A DNA stretch of 64,000 nt from Hyaloperonospora brassicae (taxonomy: Eukaryota > Oomycota > Peronosporomycetes > Peronosporales > Peronosporaceae): assembly GCA_947650285.1 (NCBI GenBank), contig CANTFL010000138.1, forward strand, positions 186,001-250,000. The letters are read 5' to 3'. This document shows, piece after piece, positions 57,134 to 64,000 of the stretch (the stretch's first letter is position 1; the number at the start of each line of letters is the position of its first letter). Under the pieces are notes generated by a model. It did no database searches, had not been told where the DNA came from, and saw only the letters and a program-made list of their open reading frames with translations. The position numbers and the translations under genes were made by a program.

Positions 57134-58153
57134 TTATCGCTTGATCATCTGCCAGACATTCTCGAGCTCGTGCATGCCAGCGCCAAAGATCAGGGCCGCT
57201 AGACGACGAGGCATGACACATTGCACGAGGTTAGCCGACAAGTAGGCATACCACGTGTCGTAGACGAGCACTTCGCCGTTAAACATGGCGTCCAGTGCGA
57301 CCTTGGCCGTGTCCTTGGCATCTGCAGCAACGCCCGGCAGCTTCATGCAGATGGCGTTGTCCAAGTTGGCGGTCTTGCTGAAGTTGGCCGTCGAGAGCGG
57401 TCCTGGACACATGCACGTGACCGTGACGCCCGTGGCCCGCACTTCGTAGCTCAGCGCTTGGCTGAAGCTCGTGACAAAGGCTTTGCTGCTGCCATAGAGC
57501 GCTGCCGTCGGCACGGCCGCCACGCCGGCCATGGAGCTAATGTTGAGCACGCGCCCGACGTGGCGCTCAATCATCTGCGGGACCAGCGCGTGCGAGAGCT
57601 GCACCATTGCGTGGACGTCCAGCATCAAGAGCTCCTGGACCTCTGCCTCGCTCAGCGCGACAAAGTCTTTCGTGAGACACGCCGCGGCGTTGTTCACGAG
57701 GATGTCAATCACGAGTTTCCGCTTGTGCACAAACGTCCGCAACTTGTCAATGCCGTCCGCCGTCGCCAAGTCACAGACACACACGAGCACTTGCGTCGGG
57801 CGGTGCACGAGCTCCATCTCCGCGCGCATGCGCTCGAGCGCCGAAGCCGTGCGGGCCGCCAACACGAGCGAGTACTTTCGCTCGCACAGCAAGTAGCTCA
57901 TCTCGCGGCCCAGACCCGCCGACGCGCCCGTGACGAGCGCAAAGCGCTCGAGCGCGGGGGTCGGCCGCTCGGCGCGCCACAGGTGGTACCGCGTGAGCGC
58001 GACGTCGAGGCCCGAGAGCAGACAGAGGAGGAAGAGGAGGCCGCGCACGACCCACGCGGTCCACGAGGCGTCGACGAAGGACAGCGCGAGCACGAGCGCG
58101 CCCGTCACGTGCACCGGCTGCCACGCGAGGGCGGGCGGGCGCGTGTGTGCCAT
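57134..58153 (-). CDS. membrane-anchored short-chain dehydrogenase/reductase
   Basis: A 339-residue intronless frame with ATG at 58153. The first 65 residues hold two hydrophobic stretches (ALVLALSFVDASWTAWVV and LLFLLCLLSGLDVAL), a likely ER-type membrane anchor. The nucleotide-binding motif is TGASAGLGRE; the structural motif is ILVNNAA; the catalytic Ser lies in NISSMAG and the YxxxK pair in YGSSK. CPGPLSTANF is typical after strand F. The layout resembles the 17-beta-hydroxysteroid/3-ketoacyl-CoA reductase-like group (DHRS/HSD17B12 type), so the substrate may be a lipid; substrate and direction are not readable from sequence. It converges with the LarC gene and is head-to-head with SR-beta. 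Confidence 0.88.
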   Translation of the reverse strand: MAHTRPPALAWQPVHVTGALVLALSFVDASWTAWVVRGLLFLLCLLSGLDVALTRYHLWRAERPTPALERFALVTGASAGLGREMSYLLCERKYSLVLAARTASALERMRAEMELVHRPTQVLVCVCDLATADGIDKLRTFVHKRKLVIDILVNNAAACLTKDFVALSEAEVQELLMLDVHAMVQLSHALVPQMIERHVGRVLNISSMAGVAAVPTAALYGSSKAFVTSFSQALSYEVRATGVTVTCMCPGPLSTANFSKTANLDNAICMKLPGVAADAKDTAKVALDAMFNGEVLVYDTWYAYLSANLVQCVMPRRLAALIFGAGMHELENVWQMIKR

Positions 58154-58443
58154 GTTGCAGCACGGCGCAAGTTGCCAAATGACACGAGTTGCGCACGTGG
58201 TACGAAAGCGCGCGACAAGTTGACGTTAGGAGCGACGAGGCAACACACGATCGCAATTGCACGAACGTGTCGCTATGATGCGACATAGCGACGGGCATAG
58301 CGAGGGAGGGAGAGAGGCGTTGTTTGTGGTGGGGAAAACCTGACCACGAGCATATTGCGCGTTTGGAAGGGTTTTGCTTGCTTTAACTTGCAGCGCTTTT
58401 CAACGAGCGATTACGCGGGCATCTTTTTTGTCTTGTTGTGACG
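58154..58443. promoter_or_regulatory. shared SDR/SR-beta promoter with CATAGCGAC palindrome
   Basis: The 290-bp gap between two head-to-head genes holds GTCGCTATG, six bases (ATGCGA), then CATAGCGAC at 58269-58292: a perfect 9-bp inverted repeat. A third half-site, CATAGCGAG, follows three bases later. Such a site could bind a dimeric factor that serves both genes; this is inference. Confidence 0.5.
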
Positions 58444-59677
58444 ATGGAGCGGCTCCTGACGTACCGCATCTATGGCGCGCCGGCGTACATGGTCGTCCCC
58501 TTTGTCGTGCTCGTCGTGGTCTACGTCGTGCTCGTCGTGCGCTTCGTGCAGCACATGCGCGGCCTCGATGTCACGTTTACGGGCAAAAAGCGGCGCCTGG
58601 CGCTCGTGTTGGGCCCCCGTGGCGCAGGCAAAACGCGCTTTTTCCACCTCGTGCGGGACGGCGAGCACGTTGAGACGGTGAGCTCGATGAAGGAGCAGAC
58701 GGGCCGCTTTGTCGTGCACAGCAAGTACAACTCCGACCAGTTTGACGCCGAGCTCACGGTCGTGGACTTTCCTGGCCACGAACGCCTTCGCCCGTACGTA
58801 CGACAGCTACAATGTGCTTTTGGCCGTGCGCCGAAAGTGGTGACGGTGATGATGCGTTGCTTTTTTCTAAAATGTGCGCACGACCAGAAAATGGTGTGTG
58901 GTGGCTGCTTGGTTTCTATCGTGTTTCTTACTGGATGTCACTTGTTTCTATTTGCTTTTTTATTTGGCTGGGGATGCGATAGACGCATGGCCGACTTTTA
59001 TCCGGCAGCAGGATGTATTGTGTTTTTGGTCGACGCGAGTGACGTGCCGTCGTTCCGCAATGCTGCAGAGTACGTTGTGCTTGTTGACGATGTGGGCGAT
59101 TTCTTCGCTGCGTTCGGTCGGTGGTGATCGCTGCTGCAGACACATTCGATGGTGTATGCGATTGATGAGGCCACTGTTGACTCACTGACGGTGTTATTGT
59201 TTTGTTATTGTGTTATTGTTGTGATTGTGTTGTTGTTATTGTTGTGGTTGTGTTGTGTTGTTGTGGTTGTGTTGTGTTGTTGTTGTGTGTGGGTTGTGGT
59301 TGTGTTGTTGTTGTGGTGGTGGTGGTGGCACTTTTGGTCGGCGTAGGTTCCTGTACGACGTATTTGCGAACAAAAAGGTGAATGACTTGACGCCTCCGAT
59401 GATGGTCGCGTGCAACAAGAGCGACATGCGTGAAGCTGTCAGTCCTCAAGTGGTGCGGGACGCGCTGGAAAAAGAGCTGACGCAGTTGAAGAAGACGCGG
59501 TCGTCGTTGGAGACAGAGGGAGACGACGAAGACCAGGACTTGTACCAGGTTCCAGTCGGACGGGATGGCACTCCGTTCGAGTTTGATGTAGACGCGCCGT
59601 GCGAGATTTCGTTCGTCAAGTGCAGCGTCAAGGACGCCGAGATTCATGACGTCGTGCGCTTTATCCAGCAGCATTAG
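58444..59677 (+). CDS. SRPRB: signal recognition particle receptor beta subunit
   Basis: Three exons, 58444-58793, 58983-59069 and 59347-59677, joined in phase 2 each time, give 255 residues, close to the usual 240-270. A single N-terminal transmembrane anchor (MVVPFVVLVVVYVVLVVRF) precedes a GTPase fold. G1 is LGPRGAGKT; G3 region is VVDFPGHERLR; after it GCIVFLVDAS; G4 is ACNKSDM, and CSVKD is in G5 position. PGHE in place of DTAGQ is typical of SR-beta. Its partner is SR-alpha, with which it receives ribosome-SRP complexes at the ER. The second intron (59070-59346) is long and GT/TGT-rich. It converges with CAF1. Confidence 0.93.
59190..59335. repeat. TGT-rich low-complexity tract in an intron
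   Basis: Repeated TTATTGTTGTGG and TGTTGTTG words fill most of SR-beta intron 2. The frames that cross it (Cys/Val rich or Gln/His/Thr rich) are artefacts of the repeat. Confidence 0.85.
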
Positions 59678-59925
59678 GCGCAACAAGAGAGAGAGAGAGA
59701 GAGGGAGAGCAACGAGGAGACTGACGATGCGTGTGCGAGGACCGTCGACGAAAGCGACCGATTATAGGGTTGCAAGAGCTTGCGTCGAGCGAGAAGATGA
59801 GCGTTGCATCATGCTGCTTCTCGAGTCTGTTTCAGTCGATTGTTATTGTTGTTGTGGTGCTTTTTTGTTTGCGTATACTTGTTTTCTACTTGGCCAGCGC
59901 GCACTCACTCGCCTTTGCTGCTAGC

Positions 59926-60747
59926 TTATGTCTGACCCAAGTGACCGATGCTGTTGCCTAGTCCGTAGAGCTGACCAGAGTACTTGACGGCGTTCTCGAC
60001 TTTGCCATCGAAAAAGACCTCGACCATCTTGAAGAAAGTCGCGGCCGTGAGTAGCGCGTCGGATCCAGCTTGGTGCATGGTACCTATTCTCTCCACTTTG
60101 AGATCCTCTGCCAAGCGGCTCAGGCCTCCCACTTTGTCAAAGTCCATTGCCACGTGCTTCAAGTCGTACGTGGCCGGGAAGTACGTATGCAACAAGTCAA
60201 AGAACGTCTCCTCTTCTGCTGGCAACGGCGCACACGTCAGGACCTTGAGCAGGTAGCCAAAGTCCGACGAGCCGTGGAACGAGACCCACTTGACGTGGTC
60301 CCCTAGCACCAGCCCCGAAGGCACCAAGAGCTCACCAAACCTAGCAACTTCAATGCCCTTTTCTTCGTGCTTGGCAAAGTCAATGCCTGCCTGTTTGAGG
60401 ATCTCGATCGAGTCCTGGGCGTACATGTCTTCACTGAGGCTGAACTTGAAGTTGAATTGCCACACCGGCAGGTCTTCCATGTACGAGCCGTCTTCCTTGA
60501 AGAACGCCACGCCCAGCTGGATGATCTGTAGCAAGTCCACGTTGCAGCGCAACGTCTGGTACTGGTAGTCCGAGGACGTCGTAAAGGAGCCAATGGGACG
60601 TGCCACGACCCCTGGGTACTCCGTGTCCATGGCCACGTAACACCCCCTCGTCACCACCTCTCGAATGGCCTTCATATTCTCTTCGAGATTCGTCGCCCAT
60701 ACGTCCCGAATCTCCACTTCAGCAGGCATCAACCGGCTCGACAACAT
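59926..60747 (-). CDS. CAF1: CCR4-NOT deadenylase subunit CAF1 (CNOT7/8, POP2 type)
   Basis: About 273 residues from the ATG at 60747 (MLSSRLMPAEVEIRDVW); the open frame continues upstream without another ATG. A second ATG, at MPAEVEIRD (60729), is also possible. This is a DEDD-family 3' exonuclease: AMDTEYPG gives the first Asp and Glu; FHGSSDFGYLL gives the second Asp; MHQAGSDALLTAATFF gives the last Asp. The family block FNFKFSLSEDMY is also present. It shortens mRNA poly(A) tails within the CCR4-NOT complex in the cytoplasm. Length and motifs are normal. Intronless. It is head-to-head with the zinc-knuckle gene, and its 3' end faces SR-beta. Confidence 0.96.
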   Translation of the reverse strand: MLSSRLMPAEVEIRDVWATNLEENMKAIREVVTRGCYVAMDTEYPGVVARPIGSFTTSSDYQYQTLRCNVDLLQIIQLGVAFFKEDGSYMEDLPVWQFNFKFSLSEDMYAQDSIEILKQAGIDFAKHEEKGIEVARFGELLVPSGLVLGDHVKWVSFHGSSDFGYLLKVLTCAPLPAEEETFFDLLHTYFPATYDLKHVAMDFDKVGGLSRLAEDLKVERIGTMHQAGSDALLTAATFFKMVEVFFDGKVENAVKYSGQLYGLGNSIGHLGQT

Positions 60748-61144
60748 CGGTGCGACTCGAAAGAGACGGTAAGTCACCAGATCGGGCGCGTCGTCACGTG
60801 CTACAAACGCTCTAGCGACACGAGTAGCGATCGGCCGACGGTCGGACCGGTACACAAACGACCGCAAGCGTCTGGACGAGCAGACCGAGCGTTTCGGAAC
60901 AACAGCAGAGACCGCGACACGCAGCTACAGACGTCCGTAGAGCCGCACGTCGTCACCTGGTCGGAAAAAGCGTGCGTCTTTGGGAGAGCTTCGTCGTTGT
61001 TGTATCGTACTTAAGAAACGCGTCCCCAGGGTCTGTATTTTGACCAATGACAACGCGGCGATGGCGTCGCGGACCTTGGACGGATATTGACCAATCATCG
61101 ATCGCCAATCGAGCAATGGTGCGCCACAACCGGCTGACCCGTCG
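60748..61144. promoter_or_regulatory. shared CAF1/zinc-knuckle promoter with CCAAT boxes
   Basis: Three CCAAT words lie on the plus strand upstream of the zinc-knuckle start: TGACCAAT at 61041-61048 and 61088-61095, and GCCAAT ending at 61109. The first two share the same flanks. They are good candidates for NF-Y-type sites, but function is not shown. Confidence 0.45.
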
Positions 61145-62161
61145 ATGGTGCTGCGCATCGGAGCTGCTCGAGCGCGCCGGCTCTGGCGCCCTGTACCCGC
61201 TCGCTGTGCACTCGCGTTGCTGCGTGAGCACGTCGCAGTGTCTCTGGTCCACGTGCAGCAGCGTCAGTCGTCAACGGGGCGCGCCGGATCGACGTTCAAT
61301 GAGTTGCTAAGTGACAGTCGAAAACGCCATACGACAGACCCATTGATCGAGAAAGAAGAGGACGTTGAAGCCACAAGCGACTCGAGTCCCCTCGCACGTC
61401 TGTTGCTGCACTCGAAGCACTTTCAGCTCGAGATGGAAAAGGTTTCGTACGACGACGGCGAGGAGGAGGAGGAGGAGGTCGTAGACAGCAATGGACGAGA
61501 TGGGGCAGGTGATGGATCGGAGGGGTACAGAGAAAGCAGCAGCACTCGTCGTCGGTCTTCTGACACTTGGGAGCGTCGCTTGGTTCGTCGTCAGCGCTAT
61601 GGCAATGCTGAGCTTGGGCGGAGTGCAGTGGACCACATTGTGCACAAGGACACGGACGAGATTGACTATGACGCTGGGCTGGAGAACGTCTGGGACGAGC
61701 TCGAGCGCAAGCAGCGCAGATTCGATCAGACGCTGCGACGGGATCACGATCGGGACCACGTGTGCACGAACTGTGGCGAACGTGGCCATCGCGCTCGGAA
61801 TTGTCTCGTGCCGCCCATTTGCTCGAATTGCGGCAACTTTGGCCACAGAGCTCATCAGTGCAGGTACGGACCGACCCCTGACACGATCGATGAGTTCCTC
61901 GCGCAGGGTGACGAGATTCACGAGCGCAAGAAAAAGGACCGAAAGGTGAGGAAGAAAGCCATTGAAGCCGTCAACAACCCGAGCATGCCGCGCCCGCAGG
62001 AGGTGCCCATGAGCCACTTTTACACGCGTAACGAGGACATACGCAAGGAGCTGGATGCGGAACTTGATGCATACGCCGACGTGCTGGAAACACAAGCTCG
62101 AAAGCGCCGAGCGCGGAAGGCGGAAAAGGATGCAGCAACAACGTCAGTGTCCGAGAAGTAG
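61145..62161 (+). CDS. CCHC zinc-knuckle protein with mitochondrial-like leader
   Basis: A 338-residue intronless frame with ATG at 61145. The first 45 residues are rich in Arg and Ala with almost no acids (MVLRIGAARARRLWRPVPAR), as in mitochondrial targeting peptides. An acidic stretch follows (EEEEEVVDSN at about residue 110). Near residues 206-240 are two close CX2CX4HX4C knuckles, CTNCGERGHRARNC and CSNCGNFGHRAHQC, which usually bind single-stranded RNA. The C-terminal third is charged and helical (KKKDRKVRKKAIEAVN). With the leader, a role in mitochondrial RNA handling is the simplest guess; a nuclear or cytosolic RNA-binding protein is the alternative. The gene converges with 5-oxoprolinase, 105 bases away. 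Confidence 0.8.
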   Translation: MVLRIGAARARRLWRPVPARCALALLREHVAVSLVHVQQRQSSTGRAGSTFNELLSDSRKRHTTDPLIEKEEDVEATSDSSPLARLLLHSKHFQLEMEKVSYDDGEEEEEEVVDSNGRDGAGDGSEGYRESSSTRRRSSDTWERRLVRRQRYGNAELGRSAVDHIVHKDTDEIDYDAGLENVWDELERKQRRFDQTLRRDHDRDHVCTNCGERGHRARNCLVPPICSNCGNFGHRAHQCRYGPTPDTIDEFLAQGDEIHERKKKDRKVRKKAIEAVNNPSMPRPQEVPMSHFYTRNEDIRKELDAELDAYADVLETQARKRRARKAEKDAATTSVSEK

Positions 62162-62266
62162 GGAGGAGAGCAGTGATGTGGGAAACTGCTGTAACTTGTG
62201 TAATACTCATAAGCGCCAGTGCTGTTCCTGTTTGTCCTATGCCCTTTCCAACGGAGACATGGTCGT

Positions 62267-64000
62267 TCAACCAGCAGCTCCAAAGCCTCCACCGCCGGGC
62301 GTGTACAGCGTCAAGACCTCACCTGGCAGCACGTCCACCGTGTTCTTGCCGCCCAAGTTGACGGTGCGACCACCGTGACGTGAAAGCAAGTTCAGACCGC
62401 GGGCGCCAGGTGCCCCACCTTCAAGACCGTAGGGCTGGAAAGCACGTCGCTCTGAAAGGATGCTCACAGTCATGGGCTCGAGGAACTCTAGCTGGCGCAC
62501 CACACCGTTGCCGCCGCGAAACTTGCCAGCACCTCCTGACCCCTCACGAAGATGGAACGCACGAAGAAGCACGGGATATCGCTTCTCCAGGATCTCAGGA
62601 TCCGTGATACGCGTGTTGGTCATGTGCGTGTGGATCCCGCTGCGGCCATTCCAAGATGGGCCGGCACCAGCACCACCAGCAATCGTCTCGTAGTAGCCAC
62701 CCAATGTGGCGCTGCCAAACGTGAGGTTGTTCATGCAGCCCTGGGAAGCTGCGCACGCACCGAACGCCTTGAGGATCACATCGGTGATACGCTGGCTAGT
62801 AAGCACGTTGCCCCCCACGACAGCAGCGCTGTTGCTTGGGTTCAGAATGCTGCTTTCGCTCGGGAAGCGCACTTCGATTGGCGCCAAGCAGCCTTGGTTC
62901 AGCGGCAGATCTTCGCCAGGTAGCAAGCAGCGCAGGCAGTAGATGATAGCAGAGTAAGTTACTGCTGGAGGCGTGTTCACGTTGCCATAAACTTCTGGTC
63001 CGGTGCCACTGAAATCGAACACAGCCGAGTTCGAGCGGCGATCGATCGAGATCGTCAGCGCAATCTTCGTGCCATCGTCCATGAAGTCTTCCGCATACAC
63101 CACGCCAACTTCAGGCAGCTTCTTCTGCAGCGAAAACTCGTGCAGCATGTTCCGTACCGCGATCTCTGCAGCTTGCTGGATATAGTTCATGTAGGCGGTA
63201 ACAACTGGTAGCGAGTACTCGGCACAGAGCTCCTGCATCAGCATCACACCGCGTTGGTTGGCTGCCACTTGCGCGCGCAAGTCGGACAAATTGTCGCGCA
63301 GGTTGCGCGTGCCAATGCAAGGTCGGCCTTGATCATCTACACGTCCCTTTTGCAAAAGTATATCCGTGATCTCCTTCTCACGAAACTCACCGACCTTGCC
63401 TTCTACCAGCTTGAAAGCTACAATCGCTGCACCTTCTTCAGACAGCGTTTTCGACAACGGCGGCATCGACCCAGGCGAAATGCCACCGATGTCCGCGTGA
63501 TGTCCGCGACTGGCCACAAAGAACTCGATTCTGCCGCTCGTGTGGCTGAAAACAGGCGTAATGACTGTTATGTCTGGTAGGTGCGAACCTCCTGCGAGCT
63601 GCGGGTGGTTCGAGACCAGCACGTCTCCGTCATGAAGATCGTCACCCCAGTACTCGAGTTGGTATCGCACGGCTTGCTGCATAGCACCGAGATGAACAGG
63701 GAGATGCGGTGCATTCGCCACAAGTCCACCGTCGGGACCAAACAAGGCGCAAGAAAAATCCAGGCGCTCTTTGATGTTTACCGAGACTGACGTACGCGCC
63801 AGCGTACGGCCCATTTGCTCAGCAATACCCATGAAACGATGCGAGGATACCGAGAGCTGAATAGGGTCCAGCGGGACATCTTCGGAGCACAACGCGGGGC
63901 TGTCCTTCTTCGACCCTGCAGCCTCGGTATCGCTAACTAAGAAGAGATCACCACTTGGCGTAACTTCTACCTCCCATTCCGGCTCGACAACCACTGTGGC
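62267..64000 (-). CDS. OPLAH: 5-oxoprolinase, C-terminal part (cut by window end)
   Basis: The frame runs from a stop at 62267 to the window end and stays open there, so the N-terminus lies beyond 64000. The visible 577 residues are the HyuB (hydantoinase B) domain: [66 protein letters not shown], and near the end [11 protein letters not shown] and the Gly-rich C-terminus [10 protein letters not shown]. The full eukaryotic enzyme is about 1280 residues with a HyuA half before this. It cleaves 5-oxoproline to glutamate using ATP, in the gamma-glutamyl (glutathione) cycle in the cytosol. No internal intron is evident. Confidence 0.95.
   Translation of the reverse strand, partial: ATVVVEPEWEVEVTPSGDLFLVSDTEAAGSKKDSPALCSEDVPLDPIQLSVSSHRFMGIAEQMGRTLARTSVSVNIKERLDFSCALFGPDGGLVANAPHLPVHLGAMQQAVRYQLEYWGDDLHDGDVLVSNHPQLAGGSHLPDITVITPVFSHTSGRIEFFVASRGHHADIGGISPGSMPPLSKTLSEEGAAIVAFKLVEGKVGEFREKEITDILLQKGRVDDQGRPCIGTRNLRDNLSDLRAQVAANQRGVMLMQELCAEYSLPVVTAYMNYIQQAAEIAVRNMLHEFSLQKKLPEVGVVYAEDFMDDGTKIALTISIDRRSNSAVFDFSGTGPEVYGNVNTPPAVTYSAIIYCLRCLLPGEDLPLNQGCLAPIEVRFPSESSILNPSNSAAVVGGNVLTSQRITDVILKAFGACAASQGCMNNLTFGSATLGGYYETIAGGAGAGPSWNGRSGIHTHMTNTRITDPEILEKRYPVLLRAFHLREGSGGAGKFRGGNGVVRQLEFLEPMTVSILSERRAFQPYGLEGGAPGARGLNLLSRHGGRTVNLGGKNTVDVLPGEVLTLYTPGGGGFGAAG

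Noticed and set aside
57221..58288. 355-codon plus-strand frame across the SDR gene
   Set aside because: Antisense shadow; composition is Arg/His/Glu-rich with no domain, and the SDR motifs lie on the other strand.
59149..59346. Val/Cys-rich frame with a membrane-protein look
   Set aside because: It lies in SR-beta intron 2 and comes from TGT/GTT repeats.

Overview
The window looks like nuclear DNA of an oomycete, most likely a Peronosporales species (Phytophthora or downy-mildew type). This is inferred from compact genes with few introns, often 50-90 nt and up to about 280 nt, densely packed divergent and convergent gene pairs, decayed Ty1/copia and MULE elements, and lineage-restricted secreted and membrane proteins. 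No species was assigned and no database search was run.

Positions 1 to about 22.4 kb form an AT-rich desert without a gene I can defend. It holds an approximately 1.5-kb element with long inverted ends (6947-8437), a heavily decayed Ty1/copia element (about 13.5-18.3 kb, with a reversed solo LTR inside it), a decayed MULE-like transposase (18.8-19.75 kb), and several short or degenerate repeats.

From 22.9 to 39.7 kb there are five genes: a C2-DysF protein, a large secreted protein, two tandem paralogous membrane/coiled-coil genes, and a tail-anchored protein. A 7-kb spacer (25.8-32.8 kb) with LTR-like relics and a 119-bp foldback interrupts them. From 39.7 to 45.1 kb lies another poor region of microsatellite and decayed coding-like sequence.

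From 45.1 kb to the end the DNA is gene-dense: a P-type Ca2+-ATPase, a MULE-derived SWIM zinc-finger protein, an mTERF protein, a LarC-type nickel insertase, an SDR oxidoreductase, SRP receptor beta, the CAF1 deadenylase, a two-knuckle zinc protein with a mitochondrial-like leader, and the C-terminal half of 5-oxoprolinase, cut by the window end. mTERF/LarC, SDR/SR-beta and CAF1/zinc-knuckle are head-to-head pairs with 290-400 bp shared promoters; LarC/SDR, SR-beta/CAF1 and zinc-knuckle/oxoprolinase converge. These are mostly housekeeping functions (calcium transport, mitochondrial expression, ER targeting, mRNA decay, glutathione cycle), not one pathway.

The most unusual gene is the spliced LarC homologue: a bacterial-type cofactor enzyme in a six-exon eukaryotic gene, with a long His-rich insertion and a probable GC-AG intron. 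Its shared promoter carries nine phased 20-bp repeats.
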